A stretch of 49,420 nucleotides of DNA from Candidatus Saccharimonadota bacterium (GTDB lineage Bacteria > Patescibacteriota > Saccharimonadia > Saccharimonadales > Saccharimonadaceae): NCBI GenBank assembly GCA_017516075.1, contig JAFWDS010000011.1, positions 1 through 49,420 on the forward strand, given 5' to 3'. Both the position numbers and the translations under genes were made by a program. The stretch's first letter is position 1, and every line of letters begins with the position of its first letter. Positions 1-8,651 of this stretch are shown here, one piece after another. The notes beneath the pieces were generated by a model that was not told the DNA's origin, ran no database searches, and worked only from the letters and a program-made list of their open reading frames with translations.

Positions 1-132
1 GCGATGCTTGACAAAGCCGTAACCGAGATAAATAATAGACCTAGAAAATGCCTAAATTGGATGAGTCCACGGGAAAAAATGTCACAAAATCATGCCCTAG
101 TGGTTAACAAAAAGTCTTGTGATTTGAAATAG
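1..132 (+). CDS. IS30-family transposase, C-terminal fragment (cut by window edge)
   Basis: Frame 1 is open from the first base to TAG at 130-132 and gives 43 residues. The peptide contains EINNRPRKCLNWMSPREK, which matches the end of the catalytic domain of IS30-type DDE transposases, where NNRPRK is followed by a short (T/S)P motif. Only the tail is visible, so activity and the left inverted repeat cannot be judged. The gene ends 3 bp before the stop of the convergent nuclease-like gene. No terminal inverted repeat could be recognised to its right. Confidence 0.75.
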   Translation, partial: AMLDKAVTEINNRPRKCLNWMSPREKMSQNHALVVNKKSCDLK

Positions 133-135
133 AAT

Positions 136-537
136 TCAGCTTCCGTCTTTAGTGATGTATTTTAATCTTTTAATTTCTGGGACTTGTTTAATACTGGTGA
201 TTAATTCTCTAAGAATTGTTATACTTGGAACACCTTTCATGCGGCGGGAATCTAGCACCACATAATCCGCTTGCCACTTCGATTCTTTTAAATTTTTCAG
301 AATTGTTTTGGTATGTTTGGCAGTAGGTGATTTGAACTCCCATTTTACGTTGTTGACATATGCATCTGCCGAATGTTCGCGTTCGCGATTGCTTTTTCTA
401 ATAAATTCTACATTATACCCATAAAGTGATAAGGTTTTTGCGGTAGCTTCTTCGTGTGGCCATGGGTTAACGTCACCAGTTTTAATAATTTTACCAATTT
501 TGTTTTTTGACACTAATTGTTCCTCTATTTTTTTCAT
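136..537 (-). CDS. Small nuclease-like protein resembling CdiA C-terminal tRNase domains
   Basis: This is a 133-residue protein of probable toxin or nuclease type. Visible family features are PHEEATAKTLSLYGYNVEFI, a central D in SADAYVNNVKWEFKSP (D and E-x-K pattern), then TKTILKNL and a VVLDSRR strand. This order (P-E-TA, G-V-FI, D, W-E-x-K-S-P, Q, hydrophobic strand plus RR) recalls the CdiA_C tRNase-like family (BECR or PD-(D/E)xK-like folds), often found alone on mobile elements of Firmicutes and CPR bacteria. No signal peptide or membrane segment is seen. A perfect 14-bp palindrome lies 10 bp upstream of the ATG and may be an operator. No immunity gene is obvious. The neighbouring transposase tail suggests mobility. 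A broken relative lies at 42050. The family call is from memory and moderate. Confidence 0.6.
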   Translation of the reverse strand: MKKIEEQLVSKNKIGKIIKTGDVNPWPHEEATAKTLSLYGYNVEFIRKSNREREHSADAYVNNVKWEFKSPTAKHTKTILKNLKESKWQADYVVLDSRRMKGVPSITILRELITSIKQVPEIKRLKYITKDGS

Positions 538-547
538 AACAAAACCC

Positions 548-561
548 TATCACATGTGATA
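548..561. promoter_or_regulatory. Perfect 14-bp palindrome upstream of the nuclease-like gene
   Basis: TATCACATGTGATA is its own reverse complement. It lies 10 bp upstream of the ATG at 537 (minus strand), where an operator for autoregulation could sit. No regulator gene is adjacent, so the role is inferred. Confidence 0.4.
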
Positions 562-625
562 TGAAATTTCAACCCCGTACCTTTTTGACAACCATAATAG
601 TACATATAATATATAGTGGGCTATA

Positions 626-679
626 TACGCTAGATATAGCGTAGTTAATGTGACAAAAACACTAGATATAGCGTTTTTT
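626..679. repeat. Two copies of an inverted-repeat motif upstream of serS
   Basis: The 13-mer CTAGATATAGCGT occurs twice (630-642 and 662-674). The first copy sits in an 18-bp palindrome (626-643, stem TACGCTA / TAGCGTA). The second sits in a near palindrome (655-679) whose right arm ends in a T run and could act as a weak terminator. The pair lies between the nuclease-like gene and the serS promoter. Operator pair, terminator or small RNA are all possible. Confidence 0.4.
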
Positions 680-704
680 AAGCATTTTTGCGGCACTGGG
701 AAAA

Positions 705-715
705 TGTGATATAAT
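705..715 (+). promoter_or_regulatory. serS extended -10 promoter
   Basis: TGTGATATAAT ends 9 bp before the serS ATG at 725. Transcription would start about 2 nt before the start codon, so the message is probably leaderless. No Shine-Dalgarno sequence precedes the ATG. Confidence 0.6.
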
Positions 716-724
716 GGATTTATT

Positions 725-1969
725 ATGTTAGACGTGAAGTTTATTCGAGAGAATCTGAAGTTGGTGGAGAAATCAGCTAAGGAAAAAGGATATAAAATTA
801 ACATCCAGGAGGTACTGGAACTTGACGATAGGCGCAAGAAAGAGCTTGCGCGCGTAGAAGAACTAAGGCGAAAACGTAATGAAATTGCCGCCAAAATGAA
901 TGGTGGCAAGCCAGAAAAGAAGCTAATCGATGAGGGTAAGAAGGTCAAAGATGAGCTAGCGAAACTCGAAGAAGATTTGACTAAAGTCGAACAAGAGTTT
1001 AAAGCCAAGCTGAAGTCGGTGCCGAATATCATCTTTGATGATGTGCCGCTAGGCGACGAAGATTATTCGGTTGAGATCAAAAAGTGGGGTGGCCAGAAAA
1101 AAGAAGGCGTAGATCATTTGGACTATGCCGTGAGTCGTGATTGGGTGGATTTTGAGCGTGGCGCAAAGGTGGCTGGCGCGAAGTTTTATTATCTAAAGAA
1201 TGAGCTGGCACTCTTAGAGAATGCTTTGATTCAGTTTGGGCTGAAAAAAGTGCTAGAAAAAGGTTTTACTTTTATTACGGTGCCAGATTTGGTATCTTCG
1301 CAGGTTTTGGAGGGTACCGGTTTTAACCCGAGGAGTTCGGATCAGTCGGATGAATATTATATTGAGGGGGAAGATTTGGCGCTAATTGCAACGGCGGAAA
1401 TTGCCCTCACGGGTTACCATATGAATGAAATTATTGACGAAAAAGATTTGCCACTAAAATATGCTGGGCTTTCGGCGTGTTTTCGCAAGGAAGCTGGGTC
1501 GGCTGGTAAGCACACTAGGGGGCTATTTCGCGTACACCAATTCAACAAGCTAGAGATGTATGTGTTTTGCTTGCCGGAGCAATCGAAAGAAATGCACGAG
1601 ATGATTCTGGGTATCGAAGAAGAGATTTGGCAAGAGCTTGGTATTCCATATCACGTTATTAATATTGCAGCGGGGGATTTGGGGGCGCCGGCGGCGAAGA
1701 AATATGACGTAGAATATTGGTCGCCAGTGGACCAGTGCTATAGAGAGCTGACTAGTTGTAGTAATTGTACGGATTTCCAGGCGCGAAACTTGAACATTAG
1801 AGTGCGCCGCACGGATGGGACAGTAGAGGTTTTGCATACTTTGAATGGTACGGCGGTGTCGCTTGCGCGTACGATGGTGGCGGTGATTGAAAACTATGCG
1901 ACTAAAGATGGAAAATTGAAGGTGCCAGAGGTTTTGAAACCATATTTAAATAATAGAGAGGAGCTTTAA
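725..1969 (+). CDS. serS: Seryl-tRNA synthetase
   Basis: This cytoplasmic class II aminoacyl-tRNA synthetase charges tRNA-Ser with serine. The N-terminus (about 1-100) is a charged helical arm of the type that grips the tRNA-Ser variable arm (KKELARVEELRRKRNEIAAKM). The catalytic core shows motif 2 (CFRKEAGSAGKHTRGLFRVHQF, cited here in part: FRKEAGSAG followed by RGLFRVHQF) and motif 3 near the end (NGTAVSLARTM). A length of 414 aa is normal to slightly short. The ATG is chosen because the extended -10 box lies just upstream. The stop overlaps the ATG of the next gene by one base (TAATG), so the two are co-transcribed. Confidence 0.97.
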   Translation: MLDVKFIRENLKLVEKSAKEKGYKINIQEVLELDDRRKKELARVEELRRKRNEIAAKMNGGKPEKKLIDEGKKVKDELAKLEEDLTKVEQEFKAKLKSVPNIIFDDVPLGDEDYSVEIKKWGGQKKEGVDHLDYAVSRDWVDFERGAKVAGAKFYYLKNELALLENALIQFGLKKVLEKGFTFITVPDLVSSQVLEGTGFNPRSSDQSDEYYIEGEDLALIATAEIALTGYHMNEIIDEKDLPLKYAGLSACFRKEAGSAGKHTRGLFRVHQFNKLEMYVFCLPEQSKEMHEMILGIEEEIWQELGIPYHVINIAAGDLGAPAAKKYDVEYWSPVDQCYRELTSCSNCTDFQARNLNIRVRRTDGTVEVLHTLNGTAVSLARTMVAVIENYATKDGKLKVPEVLKPYLNNREEL

Positions 1970-2331
1970 TGATTAGCAAAATCGATATCAATAGTAATGG
2001 TTACAAGGTAGACGAACCTTTTCGGAAATATGTCGAAAAGAGGTTGGGGAAACTAGATAAGTATTTACCGCGCAAGATGAAAAAAGGTACATCTATCAAG
2101 GTGACGATCAATGAGATTGGTAAAAATAAGAGCGAAAAATACGATATTGCGGCAACTGTGGATATTAATGGTGGCAAAGTGATTGTAGCAAAAGACGAAT
2201 GTACAAATGTATTTGCCGGGGTGGACCTGGTGGAAGCAAAATTGACTGGGCAGATTAGGCGATACAAACTTGAAGTTCAGCCGCATCGCCAGAAACGTGG
2301 TCTGAAAAAGCTCTTCCGCCGCAAGGGATAG
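1969..2331 (+). CDS. hpf: Ribosome hibernation promoting factor (short form)
   Basis: This 120-residue protein has the beta-alpha-beta-beta-beta-alpha pattern of the HPF/RaiA (YfiA) family. It binds the 30S decoding region during starvation, and short forms give 100S dimers together with other factors. Visible family features are EPFRKYVEKRLGKLDKYLP in helix 1, an I-K-V-T-I strand, and the second helix DLVEAKLTGQIRRYK followed by a basic tail. The long-form C-terminal dimerisation domain is absent. It is translationally coupled to serS through TAATG and lies upstream of secA, the same neighbourhood (hpf next to secA) as in many Firmicutes. Confidence 0.9.
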   Translation: MISKIDINSNGYKVDEPFRKYVEKRLGKLDKYLPRKMKKGTSIKVTINEIGKNKSEKYDIAATVDINGGKVIVAKDECTNVFAGVDLVEAKLTGQIRRYKLEVQPHRQKRGLKKLFRRKG

Positions 2332-2364
2332 TATGGTACAATAGGGGGTAGATTGGAGTTATTT

Positions 2365-5145
2365 ATGGTGAAAAAAACTGATAAGGCTGAAAAGTCTGAT
2401 ATTAAGCTGAAAAAGGCAAAAACTAAGAAAGAGAAGAAACCTACCGACAAGTTGGCTGACAAGACCGCGATGACTAAGTTCTTGCAGGGTGTTTTTGGTG
2501 ATGCGCAGAAGAAGGTTTTGAAGAGGTTGTGGAAGCGTGCGCAAGAGATTACAAAGTTAGAGCCAAAGTACGAGGAGATGAGCGACGAAGAGCTGGCGGA
2601 GCAGACCGAGATTTTTCGTGCAAGGATTGACAAGGCTTTAAAACAAGCGCGTGCGGCGGAAGGAATTAATAATACAGGTAAGAAACGTCCGCCGGTAGAT
2701 GATAAGAAGATTTTGAATGAGCTATTGCCAGAAGTTTTTGCGGTGGCGAGAGAAGCGTCAAAGCGTATTTTGGGACTCAGACCATATGATGTACAGCTGA
2801 TTGGTGGTATGGTTTTACACGAGGGTGCAGTGGCGGAGATGAAGACTGGTGAAGGTAAGACTCTCGTTGCGATGCTGCCGGCATATTTGAATGGTCTAAC
2901 AGGCCGTGGTGTACACGTGGTGACAGTAAATGACTACCTAGCACAACGTGATGCGGGGTGGAATGGTCCGATTTATGATTTTTTGGGATTATCTGTAGGT
3001 GTGATTATTAACGAAGCTTCGTTTATCTATGATGCAGAATATGAAAACGACGAGCATGCAGATGAGAGATTTTTGCATCTTAAGCCATGCACGAGGAAGG
3101 AAGCTTATAATGCGGATATTACTTATGGGACTAATAACGAGTTTGGGTTTGACTATCTGCGTGACAATATGACAAGCGAGGTGCAGTATTTGCGCCAGAG
3201 AGAGTTGAATTTTGCGATCGTGGATGAGGTAGATTCGATTCTCATTGATGAGGCGAGGACACCTTTGATTATTTCTGCGCCAGCTGGAGATAATCCAGAG
3301 TCTTATTATCAGTTTGCGAAAGTGGCTAGTCGTTTGGTACCGGAGGATTACATTTTTGACGAGAAGAGGCGCTCGGTGACTTTGACTGACAAAGGTATCG
3401 AAAAAGTGCAAGAGATTCTGGGTGTAGACAATTTGTATTCAACCAAAAATACGCGGCTGGTATATCATCTGGAACAGGCGATTCGTGCGGAAATTATCTT
3501 TAAACGCGATAAAGATTACGTGGTGACAAACTCCGGTGAAGTGATTATCGTAGATGAGCATACTGGGCGTTTGATGCAAGGGCGTCGTTATAATGAGGGC
3601 TTGCATCAGGCGATTGAAGCTAAAGAAGGCGTGGCAGTGAAGCAAGAATCCATGACGCTTGCGACGATTTCGTTCCAGAATTTCTTCCGTCTGTACAAGA
3701 AGTTGTCCGGTATGACCGGTACGGCGTTTACGGAGGCAGAGGAATTCCAGCAGATTTATGCACTCGATGTGATTCAGATTCCACCGAATAAGCCGATTGC
3801 GCGTGTAGATAAAGATGATTTGATTTACAAGACGAAGGCTGGGAAGCTGAAGGCGATTGCAGAGGAAATCAAGAAGTATCATGAAAAAGGTCAGCCGGTC
3901 TTGGTGGGCTCTGGTTCGATTGCAAACAACGAGGAAATTGCGAGGTATCTAGAACATTATGGGTTGCCGTATGAGATTTTGAACGCGAAAAATAACGAGC
4001 GTGAAGCGGCGATTATTGCCAAGGCTGGTGAAAAAGGCGCGATTACGCTGGCTACCAATATGGCAGGCCGTGGTACCGATATTAAGTTGGGGCCCGGCGT
4101 GAAAGAGTTGGGTGGTCTTGTGGTGATTGGATCTGAGAGACATGATTCTAGGCGAGTTGATAACCAGCTTAGAGGTCGTGGCGGTCGTCAGGGTGACCCT
4201 GGTACAACGCAATTCTTTGTGTCTTGTGAGGATGATTTGATGCGAATTTTCCAGGGTGACAGAGTGAAAATGTTGATGACAAGACTAGGTGTGGATGAAG
4301 ACACGCCGATTCAGACCAAGGCGATTTCGAAAACACTCGAGGCGGCACAGAAGCGTATCGAGGGATTTAACTTTGATTCACGTAAAAACGTGGTGCAGTA
4401 CGATAACGTGATTAATAGACATCGTAAGGTTGTCTATATGATGCGTCGCAAGATCTTGATGGGTGACGATATTTATCCGGAAATCAAGAGATTGATGGTG
4501 GATGAAACCAAGGCTTTGACGGAATTTTCGTCGAGAGTGAACAAGAATTTTGATGAAGAATTTAAGGCGGTGTTTGATTTTGACGAAGATTTGATTCACG
4601 GGATTGGTATCAAGAGGAAGGAAAAAGAGCGTGAGAAATTGGCTCTAGAGGCAGTAGAAGAAGCATATAAGAAACAGGAAGAGAAATTTGGTGCGGAGAC
4701 GATGCGAAAAGTCGAGCGCGAAGTGTATCTAAAAGTTCTAGATACTCTATGGATGCAGCATCTCGAGAATATGCAACATCTGCGCGAAGGGATTCATTGG
4801 CGTTCGGTTGGACAGAGAGATCCGTTGGTAGAATATCGTTCGGAATCGCAGAAACTATTTGATGGTTTACAGAGGAATTTGCGCGAAGAAGTGTTGAAGA
4901 TTCTACTCACAATTACGCCGTCTGAGGCAGCAGCAGACAATGCGATGGATGGCGAGGAATATGAGTCCGAGTTGACCAAGATGGCAGAGACGCAAACTGA
5001 ACGTGGTGTGAACGAGATTTCTAAAGGTGAGAAGAATTTGGATGATGAATTTAAGAAGTCCAAGCCAAAACAATATGGTGGGACCAAGAAAAAGGTGAGT
5101 TCCAAGAAGCGCAAGAAAGCGGCGCGCAAAAAAGGTCGGAAATAA
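2365..5145 (+). CDS. secA: Preprotein translocase ATPase SecA
   Basis: SecA drives protein export through SecYEG using ATP. The Walker A motif MKTGEGKT lies near residue 160. A DEVDSILIDEARTPLIIS segment (Walker B plus SecA signature) lies near 285, and NMAGRGTDIKLGPG belongs to nucleotide-binding domain 2. The helical scaffold and wing domains follow. The N-terminus carries about 35 Lys-rich residues before the usual SecA start. The C-terminus ends in a very basic KKKVSSKKRKKAARKK tail without the Cys-rich zinc-binding SEC-C motif, a variant seen in other bacteria that lack SecB. ATG 2365 is preferred, with GGAG at 2355. A TTG at 2353 is an in-frame alternative. Confidence 0.97.
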   Translation: MVKKTDKAEKSDIKLKKAKTKKEKKPTDKLADKTAMTKFLQGVFGDAQKKVLKRLWKRAQEITKLEPKYEEMSDEELAEQTEIFRARIDKALKQARAAEGINNTGKKRPPVDDKKILNELLPEVFAVAREASKRILGLRPYDVQLIGGMVLHEGAVAEMKTGEGKTLVAMLPAYLNGLTGRGVHVVTVNDYLAQRDAGWNGPIYDFLGLSVGVIINEASFIYDAEYENDEHADERFLHLKPCTRKEAYNADITYGTNNEFGFDYLRDNMTSEVQYLRQRELNFAIVDEVDSILIDEARTPLIISAPAGDNPESYYQFAKVASRLVPEDYIFDEKRRSVTLTDKGIEKVQEILGVDNLYSTKNTRLVYHLEQAIRAEIIFKRDKDYVVTNSGEVIIVDEHTGRLMQGRRYNEGLHQAIEAKEGVAVKQESMTLATISFQNFFRLYKKLSGMTGTAFTEAEEFQQIYALDVIQIPPNKPIARVDKDDLIYKTKAGKLKAIAEEIKKYHEKGQPVLVGSGSIANNEEIARYLEHYGLPYEILNAKNNEREAAIIAKAGEKGAITLATNMAGRGTDIKLGPGVKELGGLVVIGSERHDSRRVDNQLRGRGGRQGDPGTTQFFVSCEDDLMRIFQGDRVKMLMTRLGVDEDTPIQTKAISKTLEAAQKRIEGFNFDSRKNVVQYDNVINRHRKVVYMMRRKILMGDDIYPEIKRLMVDETKALTEFSSRVNKNFDEEFKAVFDFDEDLIHGIGIKRKEKEREKLALEAVEEAYKKQEEKFGAETMRKVEREVYLKVLDTLWMQHLENMQHLREGIHWRSVGQRDPLVEYRSESQKLFDGLQRNLREEVLKILLTITPSEAAADNAMDGEEYESELTKMAETQTERGVNEISKGEKNLDDEFKKSKPKQYGGTKKKVSSKKRKKAARKKGRK

Positions 5146-5162
5146 ACTAAACAGGTGCGGTT

Positions 5163-6434
5163 ATGAAACATTCAGTGGAGGAAATTACTCTTAAAAATGG
5201 AGCAAAGGGGCTTCTGGTTGATATACCCGGTGCTAGTGTGATGTCGACGAGGATTCAATTCCGAGCGGGGATGATGTACGCGAAAAACAAGGACGTTTAT
5301 GAAATTCCGCACGTGGTAGAGCATTTGGCGTTTGGAGCAAATGCGAAATATAAGGATGAACAGGCATTTGAGGCGGAGTTTACGAAGAATGGTGCATATC
5401 ACAATGCGTGGACTTCTGATATTTCAGTGTGTTATGAGACGGAATGTGCGGATTTTGAGTGGGAAAGAATTATGGATTTGCAGCGCGTGTCGATTTGCGA
5501 GCCGAGGTTTAACGAGGAAGAATTGAAGTCTGAAAAAGCGAATGTGAGGAGTGAGCTGACCGGGTACATGAATGATTATTATCGGCTTTTGTGGCCGCGG
5601 GTACAACAGGCGGTGGGCGAAGATATTTTGGCTTTGCCGGAGAGACTAGAGACGATACGAAATATTGAGCTTAAAGATATTCGTGAACATTATCGCCGGA
5701 CGCATACGGCAAATAATATGATGTTTATTATTGCCGGGAAAATGCGCGGACGTAAACACCGAATTATGAAAATGTTAGAGGAATGGGAACTAAAGGAAGG
5801 GGAGAAGTTTGAAATTCCTTTGTCGGAGCTACATTCTTCGGAAGCAGTGTCGATTAGAAGAAAAGATGCGTCAAATATTACGTTTGGGTTTTCGCTGGTG
5901 ACGCCGAGACATTTAGATTTTACGGAAGTATTCGCAATGAATTGTTTGAATCACATTCTGAATGGTACGACAAATTCGAAGATTTTTGGTGCGGCAAGGA
6001 AACGGGGGCTAGTGTATGGTATGGGCTCATCGGTAGCGTCAAATGCGCATAATTCGTATTGGGATTTTGACGGGGAGGTAAACATTGAGAATGCGGATGC
6101 TTTATTTGAATTAATTCAGACAGAGTTGATGAAAACTCTAAATGGCGAGATACTGGATATGGATTTTTTGGCGGCGAAATCGTATGCGCTAGGTAGGTTT
6201 CAGATGGGTGCGCAAACTGTGGGACAGATTGCGGATTATTATGCGGAGAGCTATTTTACGAACGAAAAATATGAGCGGTATGATAACATGCCAAATATGA
6301 TAAAGTCGATTGATAAATTCAGGATGATTGAATTGGCACGAGAGTTCGCTGGGTCTGGTATCAAGGGTTTTGCCGCAGTGTCGTCAGTTGAAAAAGCGGT
6401 AATTAACGAGTTGGAGGCTAGGTTAAACTTCTAA
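5163..6434 (+). CDS. M16 family zinc peptidase (insulinase/processing-peptidase type)
   Basis: This 423-residue protein carries the inverted zinc motif HxxEH as HVVEHLAFG (H50, E53, H54). A third-ligand Glu is likely about 77 residues later in NVRSEL (E131). The full single-chain layout of two M16 repeats is present, with an active N-terminal and an inactive C-terminal half. No signal peptide is seen, so it is probably cytoplasmic. The substrate is unknown; relatives include PqqL- and YmxG-like processing peptidases. It lies 17 bp downstream of secA and is probably co-transcribed with it. The stop codon lies inside the left arm of a long palindrome shared with the convergent murD. Confidence 0.88.
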   Translation: MKHSVEEITLKNGAKGLLVDIPGASVMSTRIQFRAGMMYAKNKDVYEIPHVVEHLAFGANAKYKDEQAFEAEFTKNGAYHNAWTSDISVCYETECADFEWERIMDLQRVSICEPRFNEEELKSEKANVRSELTGYMNDYYRLLWPRVQQAVGEDILALPERLETIRNIELKDIREHYRRTHTANNMMFIIAGKMRGRKHRIMKMLEEWELKEGEKFEIPLSELHSSEAVSIRRKDASNITFGFSLVTPRHLDFTEVFAMNCLNHILNGTTNSKIFGAARKRGLVYGMGSSVASNAHNSYWDFDGEVNIENADALFELIQTELMKTLNGEILDMDFLAAKSYALGRFQMGAQTVGQIADYYAESYFTNEKYERYDNMPNMIKSIDKFRMIELAREFAGSGIKGFAAVSSVEKAVINELEARLNF

Positions 6435-6627
6435 TAGGCAAATTGTGAGCGGTCGACTTCACGCCGCGTTAATTTTTACAACATTTCACTCAGTCCTCAC
6501 CTCGATCAAGTCGCCAGCTCGCTCGCGCATGGCGCTCGCTCGGCGACTTTACTCGTCTCGGACGAGGAAAGGTTGTAAAAATTAACCGGGTTCGTCAAAT
6601 GCTCACAATTTGCCTATTAGAAGTTTA
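6424..6627. repeat. 204-bp palindromic element between convergent M16 gene and murD
   Basis: Outer arms at 6424-6450 and 6601-6627 are perfectly complementary over 27 bp. Inner arms at 6468-6482 and 6572-6586 are perfect over 15 bp. A GC-rich core between them holds AAGTCGCC / GGCGACTT and CTCGT / ACGAG hairpins. The left arm contains the M16 stop codon and the right arm is the murD C-terminal coding sequence (KLLIGKL and stop). It may serve as a bidirectional terminator; as structured DNA it looks like an insertion of the type also seen in dus and after rpsH. Confidence 0.85.
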
Positions 6628-7829
6628 TACTGGTCTCCGCGGTCGTAGACGTTTTTGAACATGTCGAACGAGGCGGCGGAGGGGGACATGAGGACGATGG
6701 CGGTATCGTATTTTTCAGCTTTTTTACGAGCGGTGCTTACAGCTTCTTCTAGTGATTCTACTACGGTGAAGCGGGTGTCTTGATGGCGTTTGGCGAGTTC
6801 GTGGCCGGATTCGCCCATTAAAATGACATCTTTAATCTGAGGGGCTTTTAAGATTTCGTAGATTTCTGGGAGGTCTTGATAATCGGTTTTGTCGCGACCG
6901 CCGATGATGACTATTAGATTGTCGTCTGGGAAAGAATTGACAGCAACGCGAGTAGAAGATGGGTTGGTGCTGAAATTATCATCGTAATACTTGACATGGT
7001 CTAATTCGCGGAGAAATTCAAGGCGATGAGGGAGACCACGGAAGCTTCTCAGACCTTCAATAATAGTAGATTGGTGCTCACTTAAATATTCGTCTGGTGA
7101 TATATTGTAATAGCAGGCGACGGCGGCTATGGCGGCGATGGCGTTTTCTAGATTGTGGGTACCGGGTAGATGGATGGATTTTTTGACGTCTTCTGGAACA
7201 TCAAATGGATAAGGAATTTTGTGGGCTTTGGATGATTTGGCGATTTTGGTGGTGTCGGAGTTTTTGGAATAGTAGACTAAGTAGTCATCTGGGGTTTGAT
7301 ATTTGGTGATGTGAGATTTGGCGTCTAGATAGTCTGCCATGTCTTTATGGACATTGAGGTGGTCGGGCTCTAGATGGCCGATGACGGCGATATGAGGAGA
7401 TTTCTCTAAGTCCCAGAGTTGAAAACTGGACATTTCGTAGACGACAACGTCGGAATCTTGGAGATCATCGAGGATGTCGATGGCTGGGGCGCCGATGTTG
7501 CCGATGAGGTGGACATTTTCGCCTTCGGTAGCGAGAATAGATTCTATGAATGAACAAGTGGTACCTTTGCCTTTAGTGGCGGTGACGCCAATGATGGTGC
7601 AAGGGCAATGATCAAAGAAGTATTTGGTGACGGAAGTTTCGTTTTTGAGATGAAGAGGGGGGACGGAGGGGCTGCGAAAGACGTAGTCGTAGCTCGAGAA
7701 ATCCTTTTGTTTGATTTCTGCGGGGGTGAAGTTTTCGAAAACGTCACATTCGAGAGCCTGATGATGTTTTTTGAAATAGGTTTCTACGGATTTACCTTCT
7801 TGACCGTAGCCGAGTAATGCCATTTTCAT
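6603..7829 (-). CDS. murD: UDP-N-acetylmuramoylalanine--D-glutamate ligase
   Basis: MurD adds D-glutamate to UDP-MurNAc-L-Ala in cytoplasmic peptidoglycan precursor synthesis. The N-terminal Rossmann-like domain starts MALLGYGQEGKS. The ATP-binding loop is GVTATKGKGTT. The central Mur ligase region includes EMSSFQLWDL and LEPDHLNVH, and the C-terminal domain includes DDNFSTNPSS and IIGGRDKTDY. A length of 408 aa is slightly short for the family. Its own -10 box is 7 bp upstream of the ATG. The neighbouring murI supplies D-glutamate, so the pair is functionally linked. The last codons form one arm of the long palindrome. Confidence 0.93.
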   Translation of the reverse strand: MKMALLGYGQEGKSVETYFKKHHQALECDVFENFTPAEIKQKDFSSYDYVFRSPSVPPLHLKNETSVTKYFFDHCPCTIIGVTATKGKGTTCSFIESILATEGENVHLIGNIGAPAIDILDDLQDSDVVVYEMSSFQLWDLEKSPHIAVIGHLEPDHLNVHKDMADYLDAKSHITKYQTPDDYLVYYSKNSDTTKIAKSSKAHKIPYPFDVPEDVKKSIHLPGTHNLENAIAAIAAVACYYNISPDEYLSEHQSTIIEGLRSFRGLPHRLEFLRELDHVKYYDDNFSTNPSSTRVAVNSFPDDNLIVIIGGRDKTDYQDLPEIYEILKAPQIKDVILMGESGHELAKRHQDTRFTVVESLEEAVSTARKKAEKYDTAIVLMSPSAASFDMFKNVYDRGDQYKLLIGKL

Positions 7830-7836
7830 GTATATT

Positions 7837-7842
7837 ATTATA
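7837..7842 (-). promoter_or_regulatory. murD -10 box
   Basis: TATAAT on the minus strand is 7 nt from the murD ATG, within the 24-bp gap behind murI. This implies a leaderless or near-leaderless murD message, independent of murI. Confidence 0.5.
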
Positions 7843-7853
7843 ATCGATTTTAT

Positions 7854-8510
7854 CTATTTTTGGACTAATTCTTTGACTCTTGCGGCGACTCCGGAATTGC
7901 CATCAATTAGCTGGATGGTTCTGAAGAAAGATTGAATTTGGTTTTTGATGAGAGAATAATGAGTGCAGCCTAGTACGATGACGTCTGGTTTGGTGTCGAG
8001 GTTTTTGAATAGTTGCTTGAGATAGTTTGCGATTGGTGCGAGATTGTTCGATTGGTAGTTTTGTTCGATGAGGTCGGCGAGACCGGGGCAAGCAAGGAGG
8101 GTGATGGTTTGATTGGATTTTTGGTTTTCTTCTAGCAGAGTTTGGAGGCGTTCTGATTCGATAGTACCGGGAGTCGCCATGACTAGAATGTTTTGAGCGT
8201 TTGTATTGGTGGCTAGTTTGATGGCGGGTTCGGTACCGACGAAATGAATGTCTGGATATTGGCTTCTGAGATATGAGATACATCTAGTGGTGGCGGTATT
8301 GCAGGCAATAACGATGATTTTGGCGCCCCAGTTTTTGAGCGCCTCTACGTTTCTAGTGACGATGTTTTGGAGCTCCTGGTCGGATTTTTCGCCGTATGGA
8401 CAATTCTTGGAGTCGGCAATGTATTGGTATTCTTCGTTTGGGAGAATTGTTTTGATGGTGTTCAAAATAGTGGTCCCACCGATGCCGGAGTCAAATAAAC
8501 CGATTTTCAT
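7854..8510 (-). CDS. murI: Glutamate racemase
   Basis: MurI interconverts L- and D-glutamate and supplies D-Glu to MurD. The start MKIGLFDSGIGG holds the family DSGxGG motif. Both catalytic cysteines are visible, in IACNTAT and VLGCTHY. At 218 residues it is shorter than the usual 250-270, but the motifs are intact. A frame open 50 codons further upstream has low-complexity, non-family sequence and spans the TATAAT box, so ATG 8510 is the start. That box (8514-8519) is only 3 nt from the ATG. Confidence 0.9.
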   Translation of the reverse strand: MKIGLFDSGIGGTTILNTIKTILPNEEYQYIADSKNCPYGEKSDQELQNIVTRNVEALKNWGAKIIVIACNTATTRCISYLRSQYPDIHFVGTEPAIKLATNTNAQNILVMATPGTIESERLQTLLEENQKSNQTITLLACPGLADLIEQNYQSNNLAPIANYLKQLFKNLDTKPDVIVLGCTHYSLIKNQIQSFFRTIQLIDGNSGVAARVKELVQK

Positions 8511-8651
8511 ACGATTATAATACAATTTTTTGTAAAAAATGCAAGTTGAGTGATTATGGGATGATTGGGCGTTGGTGGGAGATTTTGTGTTTTTTTGTAG
8601 CTTTTTGGAAATGCTTGTGGTATGATGGAAATATAAATGAGGATACCCTAA

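Noticed and set aside
550-1032. Minus-strand 160-aa open frame, rich in Ser and Phe
   Set aside because: It overlaps the start of serS and the promoter region, and its composition is that of an antisense shadow.
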